From contig CM045729.1 of the NCBI GenBank assembly GCA_024760905.1, positions 83,231,050 through 83,295,049 of the forward strand: a stretch of DNA of 64,000 nucleotides, read 5' to 3'. The position numbers and the translations under genes are program-made. This document shows, piece by piece, positions 32,322 through 44,077 of this stretch; positions within the stretch are counted from its first letter, which is position 1, and each line of letters opens with the position of its first letter. The notes under the pieces were generated by a model that made no database searches, was not told the DNA's origin, and saw only the letters and a program-made list of their open reading frames with translations. This stretch comes from Plotosus lineatus. Its lineage: Eukaryota; Chordata; Actinopteri; Siluriformes; Plotosidae.

Positions 32322-32583
32322 TTGTAGATCCTAAACACAACTGATCCCCCAAAACTGTGGTGGTTCAGTTTGTTTATTTACTGATCACACCAAACACGAA
32401 GTTATTAAAAACAGATTCAAGAGTTTTTGTTGTTTTTGTTTTATTTTTGTTTCTTCGAGTAAGTGTGTGTACAGCACAGTCAAATATATCTGATTTACTT
32501 TATTATGTTAATTCTATGTTAGTTTTGATTGTAAATTGTTCATTTATTGCATTAATTACTTAGTGGGTAGTGGTGCCCTGCTG

Positions 32584-32990
32584 CACGGTGGCGTAGTGGT
32601 TAGCACGTCCGCCTCACAGCAAGAAGGCCCGGGTTTGATTCCCGGCCTGGGCGTTTCTGTGTGGAGTTTGCATGTTCTCCCCGTGCTTGTGCGGGTTTCC
32701 TCCGGGTGCTCCGGTTTCCCCCGCAATCCAAAGACATGCACTGTAGGTTAATTGGCCGTTCTAAATTGACCGTAGTTTCTCTCCTGCAGTGGCACTGGAA
32801 CCCAGTCGTATCGGCACTTGCCTTTCCATTGGATCCTTCCGGTGGCGCCGAGACAGGGGGGGACTTGTTGCTTGGGTAACAGCCTGTTCCTCATTACTCC
32901 CTACCCAGGCTCTGTGCACTGGGGAGTATCACCAGTCGGGATACTGGCCAGAGCGCAGCCATAGTCCTTTGGGACTGACGGAGGCCTACG
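32584..32990 (+). mobile_element. SINE-2b copy
   Basis: Near-identical to 11388-11795 from GCACGGTGGCGTAGTGGTTA to GACGGAGGCCTACG, including the unusual tail (GGCACTTGCCTTTCCATTGG). Confidence 0.88.
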
Positions 32991-32994
32991 CTAG

Positions 32995-33240
32995 TGGTGC
33001 CCTGGTGGTAAGGTGCTGGATTAGTGATCCCAAGCTTAGAAGTTCAAGTCCTACTGTCGCTGCTGTAACCCGGTACAGCTAACTGGGTTATCTAAGGCTG
33101 ACCATGTCTCTCACTGTTTGTGTAGCATGCTGTCCACGGTGCACTCTGCCCTTGCCTGGAGTTGGCTGAGATGGGTGTCAGGCTCCCTGCGACCCTAATT
33201 AGTATTAAGCGGTTCAGAAAATGAATGTTCAATTAATGAG
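32995..33240 (+). mobile_element. Composite of SINE-1-like head and SINE-2 tail
   Basis: 33000-33118 resembles SINE-1 (GGTGCTGGATTAGTGATCCC, AGCTAACTGGGTTATC, ATGTCTCTCACTGTTTG) but is diverged. 33125-33235 is a SINE-2 tail (CTGTCCACGGTGCACTCTGC, CCTAATTAGTATTAAGCGGT). The junction suggests one inserted in, or recombined with, the other. Confidence 0.6.
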
Positions 33241-33242
33241 TG

Positions 33243-33420
33243 AGGGCAGTGGTGGCCTAGTGGTATAGGGTGCTGGATCACTGATCCTAAGGTTGGAGGC
33301 TCGAGTCCCACTCCCCACAAGGTTGTTACCGACCCCCCCAGTGCAGCTAATTGGGTTATCAAAGGCAGGCCGTGTCTCTCACTGTCTATGGTGAGAGGTT
33401 CATGTAAAAGAACAACTTTT
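33243..33420 (+). mobile_element. SINE-1 copy, 3'-truncated
   Basis: Good head and body (GGCAGTGGTGGCCTAGTGG, CTCGAGTCCCACTCCCC, GAGAGGTTCATGTAAAAGAAC), then a different tail. The RTE-derived 3' end is absent. Confidence 0.8.
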
Positions 33421-33693
33421 ATCCCTTTTTTACCCGACCTTTACCCAGCGTCAAATAAAATAGGCTTCAGCCTCCCCATGACCATAATAAGATAAATATT
33501 TTTAGAAAAGAATGCATATTTTCAGTTGTAATATGAAAATAGCATTTTGATGGTGATGTCTGAGGCAGGCAAATGCAGCCGTGAGGGGGGGGCACAAACC
33601 AGTGTCTCTCCCTCACGCCGGTCCCAAGCCCGGATAAATGCAGAGGGTTGCGTCAGGAAGGGCATCCGGCGTAAAACAAATGCCAAATAAACT

Positions 33694-34245
33694 ATGCGAA
33701 TCACAAGAAAGAATGACATACCGGATCGGTCGAGGCCCGGGTTAACAACGACCGCCATCAGTGCCGTCAACCAACAGGGTGCTGATGGAAATTGGACTAC
33801 TGTTGGTCGAAGACGTCGAAGAAGGAGAGGCGGGAGGCGTGTCCGTTGCCAGAGAGAGAAGAGGAAAGGCATGAGCCTAGGACTGAAAGTAGGGACTTTG
33901 AATGTTGGAACTATGACAGGAAAAGGTAGAGAGCTGGCTGACATGATGCAGAGGAGGAAGGTGGACATACTGTGTGTTCAGGAGACCAGGTGGAAAGGTC
34001 GCAAGGCTAGAAGCATAGGAGCAGGGTTTAAGCTGTTTTATCACGGTGTGGATGGGAAGAGAAATGGAGTCGGAGTCATCTTGAAGGAGGAGTTTGCCAG
34101 GAATGTTCTAGAAGTGAAAAGAGTGTCAGACAGAGTGATGAGTCTCAAGTTAGAAATTAAAGGTGTGATGGTCAATGTTGTTAGTGCTTATGCCCCACAG
34201 ACAGGATGTGAGCGAGAAGAGAAGGAGAGATTCTGGAGGAGTTAG
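33694..34245 (+). pseudogene. RTE-like LINE copy C: endonuclease N-terminal part
   Basis: 183-codon frame with a basic N-terminus rich in Arg, then V-G-T-L-N-V-G-T-M, D-I-L-C-V-Q-E-T-R-W-K-G, G-V-G-V-I-L-K-E-E-F and N-V-V-S-A-Y-A-P-Q-T-G-C. These are the first catalytic motifs of the AP-like endonuclease that nicks target DNA. The frame breaks where copy A has two extra bases; the D-F-N-G-H-V-G motif follows in another frame near 34290. Confidence 0.88.
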
Positions 34246-34457
34246 ATGAAGTGATGCAGAGTACCCCAGAGGTGAAAGAGTGGTTATTGGGGCAGACTTC
34301 AATGGACATGTTGGTGCAGGAAACAGAGGGGACGAGGAAGTGATGGGTAGGTTTGGTATCCAGGACAGGAACGCAGAAGGACAGATGTTGGTAGATTTTG
34401 CAAAAAGGATGGAAATGGCTGTGGTGAATACTTTCTTCCAGAAGAGAGGAGCATAGG

Positions 34458-35203
34458 GTGACTTATAAAAGTGGAGGTAGGAGCACACAGGTAGACTACA
34501 TCTTGTGCAGGCGATGTAATTTAAAGGAAGTCAGTGACTGCAAAGTAGTAGCGGGTGAGAGTGTTGCCAAACAGCATAGGATGGTGGTGTGCAGGATGAT
34601 GCTGATGGTGAGGAAGGTGAAGAAGGCAAAGGCAGAGCAGAAGACAAAGTGGTGGAAGTTGAAAAGGAAGAGTGTCGGGTTGTCTTCAAGGAGGAGTTGA
34701 AACAGGCTTTGGGTGGTCAGGAAGTGCTTCCAGATGACTGGACAACTACAGCGAATGTGATCAGGGACACAGGTAGGAGAATACTTGGTGTGTCATCTGG
34801 AAGGAAAGTAGATAAGGAGACTTGGTGGTGGAATGAGGAAGTGCAGGAGTGTGTACAAAGGAAGAGATTAGCTAAGAAGAAGTGGGACATTGACAAAACC
34901 GAAGAGAGTAAACAGGAGTACAGGGAGACGCAGCGTAAGGCAAAGGTAGCAGTGTCAAAGGCCAAACAGAGCGCGTTTGATGACTTGTATGCTCGGTTGG
35001 AAAGTAAGGAGGGAGAAAATGATTTATACAGGTTGGCACAGCAGAGAAATAGAGATGGGAAGGACGTGCAGCAAGTTAGATTGATAAAGGACAGAGAGGG
35101 AAATGTATTGACTGATGACAGAAGTGTGCTGGGAAGATGGAAAGAGTACTTTGAAGAGCTGATGAATGAGGAAAATGAGAGAGAAAAAGAGGAGAAGAGG
35201 TGA
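34458..35203 (+). pseudogene. RTE-like LINE copy C: endonuclease end and linker
   Basis: Two overlapping frames (34458-34700 and 34589-35203). The first starts with D-Y-I-L-C-R-R and Q-H-R-M-V-V-C-R, the last endonuclease motifs. The second is the charged linker ending at [12 protein letters not shown] just before the reverse transcriptase. A one-base shift near 34665 separates them. Confidence 0.8.
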
Positions 35204-36225
35204 CTGTTGAGGACCAGGAAGTAGCAAAGATTAGTAAGGGTGAAGTGAGGAGGGCATTGAAGAGGATGAAGAATGGAAAGGCAGTTGGTCCTGATGACAT
35301 ACCGGTGGAGGTATGGAAGTGTCTAGGAGAGGTAGCAGTAGATTTTCTGACAAGAACATTTAACAAGGTCTTAGAGAGTGAGAGGATGCCAGAGGAATGG
35401 AGGAGAAGTGTGCTGGTGCCCATTTTTAAGAACAAGGGAGACGTGCAGAGTTGTGGCAACTACAGAGGGATAAAGTTGATGAGCCATACGATGAAGTTAT
35501 GGGAAAGAATAGTGGAAGCTAGACTAAGGGCAGAAGTCAGCATTTGTGAACAACAGTTTGGTTTCATGCCCAGAAAGAGCACCACAGATGCAGTGTTTGC
35601 CTTGAGGATGTTAATAGAGAAGTACAGAGAAGGTCAGACGGAGCTGCATTGTGCCTTTGTGGATCTGGAGAAAGCATATGACAGGGTGCCGAGAGAAGAA
35701 CTGTGGTATTGCATGAGGAAGTCTGGAGTGGCAGAGAAGTATGTTAGAGTGGTGCAGGACATGTATGAGAGATGTAAGACAGTGGTGAGGTGTGCTGTCG
35801 GTGTGACAGAAGAGTTCAAGGTGGAGGTGGGACTGCATCAAGGGTCAGCTCTCAGCCCCTTCTTGTTCGCTATGGTGATGGACAGGCTGACAGACGAGGT
35901 TAGACAAGATTCCCCATGGACTATGATGTTTGCAGATGACATTGTAATCTGTAGTGAGAGCAGAGAACAAGTGCAGGAAAATCTAGAGAGGTGGAGGTAT
36001 GCCCTGGAAAGGAGGGGAATGAAGATTAGCCTCAGTAAGACAGAATACATGTGCATGAATGCCAAGGACCAAAGAGGAACGGTGAGATTACAGGGAGCAG
36101 AGATAAGAAAGGTGGAGGATTTTAAGTACTTAGGCTCAACAATCCAGAGCAATGGAGAGTGTGGAAAAGAGGTCAAGAAGCGTGTGCAGGCAGGTTGGAA
36201 TGGTTGGAGAAAAGTGTCCGTGTGA
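35200..36225 (+). pseudogene. RTE-like LINE copy C: reverse transcriptase
   Basis: A 341-codon uninterrupted frame holding all core RT motifs: [66 protein letters not shown] and L-S-K-T-E-Y-M. The catalytic Asp pair of F-A-D-D is intact. It overlaps the previous frame by four bases and is itself cut off by a frame change at W-R-K-V-S. Confidence 0.9.
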
Positions 36226-36683
36226 TGTGTGATAGGAGGGTATCGGCAAAAATGAAAGGAAAAGTGTACAAGACGGTGTTGAGGCCAACGATGCTGTATG
36301 GGTTAGAAACAGTGGCCCTGGGGAAAAGACAGGAGTCAGAGTTGGAGGTAGCAGAGATGAAAATGTTGAGGTTCTCTTTGGGAGTAACGAGGATGGATAG
36401 GATTAGGAATGAGCACATCAGAGGGACAGCACATGTAAGACGTTTTGGAGACAAAGTCAGAGAGGCTAGATTGAGATGGTTTGGACATGTACAGAGGAGG
36501 GATAGTGAGTATATTGGTAATAGGATGCTGAGGCTGGAACTACCAGGCAAAAGGCCTAGAGGAAGACCAAAGAGACGATTCATGGATGTGGTGAAGGAAG
36601 ACATGAAGGTCGTTGGTGTAAGAGAAGAAGATGCAAAGGATAGGGTGAGATGGAGGCAGATGATTCGCTGTGGCGACCCCTGA
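36159..36683 (+). pseudogene. RTE-like LINE copy C: C-terminal region
   Basis: 174-codon frame continuing the element's protein after a frameshift: M-C-D-R-R-V-S-A-K-M-K-G-K, L-Y-G-L-E-T-V-A-L, L-R-W-F-G-H-V-Q-R-R, G-R-P-K-R-R-F-M-D-V-V-K, ending W-R-Q-M-I-R-C-G-D-P. The last codons overlap the 3' sequence that the SINE-1 family has borrowed. Confidence 0.88.
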
Positions 36684-36727
36684 AGGGAAAAGCCGAAAGG
36701 AAAAGAAGAAGATGTCTGAGGCAGGCA

Positions 36728-37072
36728 GCATGGTGGAGCAGTGATCAGCACGTCCACCTCACTGCAACAAAGCCTGGGTTTGATTCCCAGCTCTGGTGTT
36801 TCTGTGTGGAGTTTGCATGGTGTCCTCATGCTTGCAAGGATTTCCTCTAGGTACTCTGGTTTCTTCCCACAGTCCAAAGACACACACAGTTGGCTAATTG
36901 GTTGTTCTAAATCACCCCTAGGTGTGAGAGTGAATCGTTATGTGAGTGTTGGGTCTGTGATGGCCTGGCGAGCTGTCCAGGATGTATCCCACCTTCACCC
37001 AGAGATGGCCGAGATACACACCAGGCTCCCCGTGACCTTGATTATCATTAAGCAGTTCAGAGGATAGTTATT
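36728..37072 (+). mobile_element. SINE-2 copy
   Basis: Head GTGGAGCAGTGATCAGCACG, B-box-like GGTTTGATTCCCAG, body GTGTGGAGTTTGCATGGTGT and tail GTGACCTTGATTATCATTAA. It starts at the right target duplication of RTE copy C. Confidence 0.82.
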
Positions 37073-37086
37073 TGAATGGATTGTCT

Positions 37087-38673
37087 TCTCCTTCGTCATC
37101 TTTTCCTTTCGGCTTTTCCCTTCAGGGGTCGCCATAGCGAATCGTCTGCCTCCATCTTACCCTATCCTCTGCATCTTCTACTCTTACTCCAACTACCTTC
37201 ATGTCCTCCTTTAACACATCCATAAATCTTCTCTTTGGTCTTCCTCTGGGCCTTCTGCCTGGTAATTCCAACCTCAGCATCCTACTACCAATATACTCAC
37301 TATCCCTCCTCTATGCATGTCCAAACCATCTCAATCGAACCTCTCTGACTTTGTCTCCAAAACCTCTAACATGTGCTGTCCCTCTGATGTACAGTAGGTC
37401 CTTGACATTCGCAGGGGTTCGGTTCCGGGCCCTCCCGAGAATCGAGATAATCCACGAGTTCTGTACCCGGAAGTACAACCCCATATATCACGAATGAGCA
37501 GCTGTAAGTAAAATACTATGTATCTATTACATGTGCTAAAATATGCTTCTTAAACACATTCTGACAGTCTTACTCATTAGTTCAGTATTAATGTAGTAAA
37601 ATGTAGTAATGATTAAGAAAAAACTTTTCAATTTTTACTGTTATATTTATTGATGATAAAATATAAACATTATACAGCATACGCATAAAAACACCTTTCA
37701 ATGCATTCTCTTTATAAACATACAGCACTGTAGTTTTCAAAAATGCCCACTAGAGGAACGTATTGCATTAGGCATGAGATGACGGAATTCAGGTTTTAAC
37801 TGCATTAAGTCCGAGCAGCTCAGCCACGCCCCCCCAGCCTGAGCCGGAGTACAAAACAGAATTTTAGAGTGATAGAGTAATCGGCGTTACAAACCAAAGA
37901 AGTGGTGATGTTGATGTGAGTTAATCCTCTGGCGTAGAGGTGAGCATGCTTTTGTTTATTGGGAGTAAATGAGATTAGTGAATTCAGGTGTGTGCTACAG
38001 CAGCTCAGCCATGCCCCTCAGGAAGTAAATAGTTAGTCAGAGGCACAGCGCCAAAATCAAAGTCCCCCAAAACACAGACCATAACAAAAAGGACATAAAA
38101 GAACAAGAAATGTAATAAATTGGATAAACAAAACAAAATGAGAAACATGCTACACCACAGTAAATAAAATATAACACACAAACATTTTAAACATTACCTT
38201 AGGTCATGTACTGGAATAATAATTAAAAGACTTTAATAGTGGAGTGTTTTACAACAGTTCAGACGATTATTCCTCTTCAGCAATGACGTGACTTCAGAGG
38301 AAACTGTCGTTTCTTCCGGAGAAAGTCTTATTTCTTTAGAAGGGACAGCCAACGTCCTTACCTTTTTCTGGTGCTTAGCAGGCGTTTGAGTGACATCATA
38401 GAACTTAACTAGTAATTAAAACACACTAAAAAGGCTCATTGCCAACTTGTTCGCGAATGAGGAAAAAAGGGCGTTACATCGCCTCAACCAATCAGCAGGA
38501 AGGAGGACAGCCATTGGCTGAATTTGAATCACGTGCGAGCTGCTCGGCAGTCCGTGAATACTCAAACCACGAGTGCAAAACCGTGAATAGTCAAGGGCCT
38601 ACTGTATTCATTCCTGATCTTATCCATGCTCGTTACTCCCAAAGAGAACCTCAACATTTGAATATTGAACATA
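37087..38673 (-). mobile_element. RTE-like LINE, copy D, 5'-truncated, split by a Tigger-like element
   Basis: 3' end CCTTTCGGCTTTTCCCTTCA; continuing LINE text to 37389, then again from 38605 to about 38658. The target duplication TGAATGGATTGTCT lies at 37073-37086 and 38674-38687. Only the C-terminal coding end (G-R-P-K-R-R-F, reversed) is represented. Confidence 0.87.
37392..38604. mobile_element. Tigger-like TA-target element, copy 3 (clean reference copy)
   Basis: 1213 bp with inverted ends CAGTAGGTCCTTGACATTCG and GAATAGTCAAGGGCCTACTG, TA on each side (37390-37391, 38605-38606). The LINE copies A, B, C and F give the empty site GATGTA-TTCATTCC type, proving insertion. It contains GGGGTTCGGTTCCGGGCCCT near the left and GCAAAACCGTGAATAGTC near the right. 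No transposase, so it must have been moved in trans. Confidence 0.85.
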
Positions 38674-38951
38674 TGAATGGATTGTCTGAGGCATGTAAAA
38701 TCTTGTTAAACGTTAAATCATGGATATCTCAAATGCTTGGGTTTCACATCATGAACAGCAATCTGTTATGTCCTTTTTCTCCTCATAGCACCAGATTGTA
38801 AATTCAGCAGGAAGATTACTGTACTTTTTTTTAGCTTTAGCAGATTGAAGCATAATGGTGTGGCTTTAGGGATGAATACTAGATTGAGTGGTAAGAATAG
38901 AAGAAACCTCCTCCCATATTCCCTTTTCAACATTTTACAGCCTGAAATAAA

Positions 38952-38952
<1 letters not shown>

Positions 38953-39011
<59 letters not shown>
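38953..39011. repeat. (CA)n microsatellite
   Basis: About 29 CA units. Confidence 0.98.
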
Positions 39012-39012
<1 letters not shown>

Positions 39013-39488
39013 CTCATACATATTTATTTACAGCAGTGTAATGATAACAGATCACTCAGATAAAAATGATTAAAGAATAAGACTCAATCCCATGTCATTA
39101 CTTTGGGGAACCTCGTTGGGTTTTGATTACAGTGTGTTGGGATTCTTTTGTACCTTCAGAATTCCATATAATATTCACCTACTCTGCTTCATACAAGAGT
39201 TCGAGTTCAGTCAGGTTGGCTGGTTATGTTGATCGACTGCAATCTTCATATTATGCCGCAGATTTTTCGTGAACTGTTATTATTATATTTTTCACTTGGT
39301 TTTTATAAATTGGCAGTCAGTACATACAGCTGGACAAATATTTTGTGTCTTTATTTCAGGCTGTAAAACATAAAATGTGAACATTTCTGGGGGGTTGAGG
39401 GCATTTCTTTTCTATGCTCACTGTATGCGTGCATGTCCTCCTTCTGAAGAACCTTCCACTAGGTGGATCAGCTGCGATAAACTGCCCC

Positions 39489-39490
<2 letters not shown>

Positions 39491-39560
<70 letters not shown>

Positions 39561-39680
39561 TGTGTGTGTGTGTGTTATGGCTGGTATCTCATCTAGGGTG
39601 TATCCTTGTTTTATGCCCAGTATTCCCGGGATATTCTCCAAATCCACCGCGACCTTGACCAGGATAAAGTGGTTACTAAA
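39491..39680 (+). repeat. (TG)n microsatellite with SINE-2-like tail
   Basis: About 43 TG units with one TA. The following text TCATCTAGGGTGTATCCTTG and CCGCGACCTTGACCAGGATAA is the SINE-2 tail, so this is another SINE-2 with an expanded dinucleotide. Confidence 0.75.
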
Positions 39681-40334
39681 CATGAGTCAGTGTGAGATGC
39701 TTAGAAATTACTGTCTGAAAACAACTAAATTTAGTGTACAAACATCATGTTCCCATCAAAAAACAAACCACACTGCTGATTATCGGGAGATTGGGATTCA
39801 AACATCTTTGTAGTGTAGGAATGATTTTCAGTGAGATCATTGTGCCATATGCAGTGAAGAGCTACATGTTATAGTTCAACCACAAGAAGATTGCCATGGT
39901 TCAGCTGAACTTAAAATGTAGCTGGGCTAAAAGTGTCCAATGTGAGTCCCACTACTGAATCCCCAGCATGGCCGGTTTTTACCCCATTGAGGCTTGGTTT
40001 AGATTTTGACCAACATTTTGTTATTTGTTTTTTTGGTGATGGTAATAAATAACTGTGCATTATAAAGTGGTCTGATCACCTTGGGTAATGAAGGTTAAGG
40101 GACATTTTAACTTACATGCAATTAATAGCCATAGCAGCTCATATCTTTAAATGTTGTGATATAATCTTGAAAAAAGTTTCTACATAATGCAGAGTGGGCT
40201 GAAAAGTTGATATGTTGTCTCAGAAGTAGTAATGCCTGAGTAATGAGACTTCAGAGCTTCTATAGGAAGGAAATTCAAGCACTGCCACACCGATGAAAGA
40301 CTTGTGTAAATCACTAGGGAGATGATACAGTAAA
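39681..40334. other. Intronic DNA with nothing recognisable
   Basis: No frame, terminal repeat or SINE motif that I can identify. Confidence 0.5.
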
Positions 40335-41818
40335 ATGAACTATATTTGTTCAATATCCCGCTGTCCCACTGGTGATGCTGGCCTTGATGACTTATCTTCT
40401 GAAAAATTCAAGTTATGCAACTTTTATGATGTATGTCTTGACTTCTGCATTAAAGTTCTGATTGGAAAAGACAAACCTGATCTATGGTCCTACATGAATA
40501 TCATCCCTGTGCCAAAGTCTTGGAACCTGTCAAAGCCTGATAACGACAGGTGAATCAGCCTGATCTGCATAATAGCCAAAATGTTCAACCTGCTGGTCCT
40601 GAACCGAATCAGAGGAGTCATTGACAACCAACTACGAAAGAACCAGAACGACTTCCGCCCCAAAAGATCTACAGTGGCCCAAATACTAACACTCAGAAGA
40701 ATAATAGAAGGTGTCAAAGAAAACCTTAAAGCTGTGATGACCTATGTTGATTTTAAAAAGGCATTTGACTCAATACACAGAGGAAAATGATACGCATTCT
40801 CAAAGCCTATGGGATCCCACCAAACATACTGCTATCGAGAAAATGTACACCAACACCAAGGACAAAGTGATCTCTCCAGATGGAGAAACAGAGATGTTTG
40901 ACATCACTGCTAGTGTACTGCAGGGCGATACGCTAGCTCCATTTCTACTCATAATCGTGCTTGATTATGCTCTGAGGAAAGCCTTGACCGGCAAAGAAAA
41001 AGATCTGGGCTTTACCATTTCTCCCCGTAGATCTAGAAGGCATCCTAAAAAGGTCCTCACTGACCTAGACTTTGCAGATGACATAGCACTGCTATCAGAT
41101 GAAATTGAACAAGCATAAGAGTTACTGCTAAGAGTAGAAAATGAATGCAATAAAGTAGGTCTTGGACTGAATGCTGAGAAAACAAAATCACTAGCTTACA
41201 ACATCGAGGATCCTAAATCACTACATACAGCAGATGGTACTGAACTTAAATGGAAGGATGACTTTAAATACTTAGGGTCATGGGTTGATGGCTCGGAAAA
41301 AGATATCAGTGTGAGGAAAGCACAAGCCTGGCAAGCTCTGAATGGCATGACAAGAATATGGAAGTCCAGTATGAGTAGAGATCTGAAAATCAGACTCTTC
41401 ATAGCCACCATCGAATTGATCTTTTTCTATGGGTGTGAGACCTGGACTTTGTCGGATTCCCAGGAGAAATCGTTGAATGGAACATCACTAGAATGCTCCC
41501 GAAAGCATTGAACATCCACTGGACTGATTGTGTACCAAACGAGCAACTTTACGGGGAGCTCCCAGCAGTATGTGACAAGATCGCTTCACAGCGTCTTCAA
41601 CTTGCTGGCCACCACTATCGCCAACCTGAGCTGAGCGTGCAGAAACTAGTGCTTTGGGAGCCCCAAAACGGATATCGGAGAAGAGGATGACCAAAGACCA
41701 CATACATGGACGCCCTCAAGAGAGACACAGGAACAATCTACACCAGCAAGATAGCTGTCCTGATGGTGGATACAAGGATTTGGAAATCCCTGGTGGTTGC
41801 CTGCTCTAGGGCGATCAA
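40335..41818 (+). mobile_element. LINE reverse-transcriptase remnant of a second family
   Basis: Plus-strand pieces in order: W-S-Y-M-N-I-I-P-V-P-K (40485); N-R-I-R-G-V-I-D-N-Q-L-R-K-N-Q and F-R-P-K-R-S-T-V-A-Q (40600-40680); T-Y-V-D-F-K-K-A-F-D-S-I (40740); V-L-Q-G-D-T-L-A-P-F-L (40915); D-L-D-F-A-D-D-I-A-L-L (41065); F-K-Y-L-G-S-W-V-D-G (41265); and F-Y-G-C-E-T-W-T-L (41425). These are RT palm and C-terminal motifs. The F-A-D-D motif is intact but stops at 40551 and 40788 and several frame changes kill it. No endonuclease is visible upstream. Confidence 0.8.
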
Positions 41819-41880
41819 GTAGTAGTATTAGTAGTAGTATTAGTAGTAGTATTAGAAGTGGTAGTAGTCGTAGTAGTGGG
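41819..41880 (+). repeat. (TAG)n tract, LINE 3' tail
   Basis: TAGTAGTATTAGTAG-type repeats directly after the LINE remnant and its stop, consistent with a simple-sequence 3' tail. Confidence 0.8.
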
Positions 41881-42460
41881 GGGTGATGGGGTGTCAGGGA
41901 GAGGTAATATCTTTAGTAGGGGGCATGCCATGTCCTTTTCAGGACAGCTCGTCTGCCACTGGTCCTCACCTGTCACCCAACTCTCACCTGAGGCTCCTCG
42001 AAGCTGTCGCATGCAACAGCGGCCACCCCCTGGGCAACGGCTTTGGCAGGCTGGCTAAATAGGTTGAAGTTGGTTGGTCAAGTCTGAAACCCTCTGGCGA
42101 GTTTAGGGACGGGCGGTGTCAGCCTACTGCATGTGAAGACTGACTCCCGGCGGAACAAGCAGAAGAGGTGATTTAGTTATCCAACGGTTGGGAAGACGGT
42201 GGCAGCAAGCATTCGTGGAGTGCCCTAGAGCATGGACATGGCATCTTAAGAGGTCCTGGTCCTCCACTGTAGTCTGGCAGTCTCTTGTAATGGTTCTTCA
42301 TGCCACTGGATTAAGGCTTCCCAGACCAAGAGAGTGGGATTGTCCCCATGCAACGATGTTCCCACTATAACATTTTCACGCACAGGTCTGTTTTTGGAAA
42401 CTCATCTTAACACTGATCTGTACGCATACCTTCAAGTCAAGATATCTTACCATCATCAGT

Positions 42461-43183
42461 GTGTATGCACCCACTCTCACTAGTCCTGATGACATCAAGG
42501 AGCAATTCGATGAACAACTTGATGAGGTTATCAGAGCCACCCCTCAGAATGACAAACTTATAATCCATGGAGATTTCAATGCAAGAGTGGGAAGTGACTA
42601 CAAAAACTGGGAAGGCGTTCTCGGCAGGCAAGGAGTAGGCAAGGTCAATAACAACGGACTGCTGCTCCTCAGCAAGTGTGCAGAACACTGCCTCTGCATT
42701 ACTAACACCTTCTTCAGGATGGCCAAGAAATATAAAACCACATGGATGCACCTGAGGTCCAAACACTGGCATATGATTGACTTCATCATTGTACATCAAC
42801 GCGACATCAGTGATGTATGTGTGACACGCGCCATGAGAGGTGCTGAATGCTGGACTGACCACAGACTTGTCAGGGCCAAAATGATGCTGCACATACCACC
42901 ACCTCACAAAAACAAGCCCAAGACTGTTAGAGCTTCATTCAACATTGCTCGGCTAAAAGACCCAGCCTACCTTCTAAAGTTCCAGCAGCAGCTTGACGAC
43001 AAACTTCAAGATGGTCTTTCCTCTGAGGATGGCACTGCAAAATGGTCCTTGTTCAAGGAGACTGTCTCAAAGACTGCTAAGGAGGTTCTTGGGGCAAAAA
43101 CAAGAGTTCATGAAGATTGGTTCGATCAGAATGATGAAAAAAATCAAGGAAGCCCTCAAGGCAAAGAACAAGGCCTATATTGA
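42461..43183 (+). pseudogene. LINE endonuclease domain
   Basis: 240-codon open frame with the AP-endonuclease motifs Y-A-P-T, G-D-F-N-A-R-V-G, D-F-I-I-V-H-Q-R-D-I and C-W-T-D-H-R-L-V-R-A-K. It lacks the N-terminal E-T-x-W motif in the same frame. In an active element this domain cuts the insertion site. The adjoining frame (42993-43442) continues the linker after a one-base shift. Confidence 0.82.
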
Positions 43184-43620
43184 ATGGCAGAATGATCCTT
43201 CTTCTGTATCAAAACGTGAAGTACAATTCGATCTATGGACAATGCGAGACAAATGGTGGTGGGAAAAAGCTTCTGAAGTCCAACACTATGCTGACACACA
43301 CAATGCAAAGAAATTCTTTAGTTCACTGAAAACAGTCTACGGACCATCTGCATCGGGATGCTCTCCCTTACTATCTTCTGATGACTCAACTCTGATCAAA
43401 AACCTCCATGTTTTTGAGCAAACACTGGCAAGAACACTTTAATAATCTGCTCAACCAGCCATCTTCAGTCAACTCAATCAGATCCCTCAGCAACCGATAC
43501 AAGATACTCTTGCTGAGCCTCCAAAAATGTCTGAAATCAGGAACGCAATCATCCAAACACTCATGCAGAACATCTGGAAAGGACGGAATACCTGCTAAAA
43601 TCTACAAGGCAGCAGGCCCA

Positions 43621-43757
43621 AACGCCCTAGAGGCCTTTCATGATGTACTGCAGAGCATCTGGGAGGAGAAGATGCCAGATGCTCTGCAGTACATCATGAA
43701 AGGCCTCTAGGGCGTTCATGATGTACTGCAGAGCATCTGGGAGGAGAAGATGCCAGA
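43621..43757 (+). repeat. Perfect 42-bp hairpin plus 43-bp direct repeat inside the LINE
   Basis: 43621-43662 is the exact reverse complement of 43675-43716, with a 12-nt spacer GAGGAGAAGATG. In addition 43637-43679 is repeated exactly at 43715-43757. The duplication disrupts the LINE coding frame. Confidence 0.97.
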
Positions 43758-44077
43758 CGACTTTTGTAATGCCTTGATCGTCTCCCTGTATGAGAGCAAG
43801 GGTAGCAAAACTGACTGTGGAAACTACAGAGGTATATTACTTCTCTCCATCGCCGGGAAAATATTTGCCAGAGTCATTCTCAATCGACTCATTACTGTCT
43901 CTGAAAAGAACTTGCCAGAGGCACAGTATGGCTTTACACTGGGGAGAAGTACCATCGATATGATTTTTACCATGAAACAACTTCAAGAGAAGTGTATAGA
44001 ACAAAACATGCCTCTGTACTCTCTTCATTGACCTCACAAAGGCTTTTAACACAGTCAACAGGGAAGCTCTCTCGGCT

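Larger units (their letters stand above)
33572..36710 (+). mobile_element. RTE-like LINE, copy C (best preserved, 17-bp target duplication)
   Basis: A 3.14-kb insertion flanked by GATGTCTGAGGCAGGCA at 33555-33571 and 36711-36727. A GC-rich 5' end (CTCACGCCGGTCCCAAGCCC) precedes an AP-endonuclease (33694 onwards), a linker, reverse transcriptase (35200-36225) and a C-terminal region (36159-36683). It ends in GGCGACCCCTGAAGGGAAAA and an AAGAAG tail. The small size, single endonuclease-RT protein and microsatellite-like 3' end fit the RTE clade. Copies A, B, D and F are the same family. Frame breaks near 34240, 34450, 34690, 35190 and 36225 make it inactive. Confidence 0.9.
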
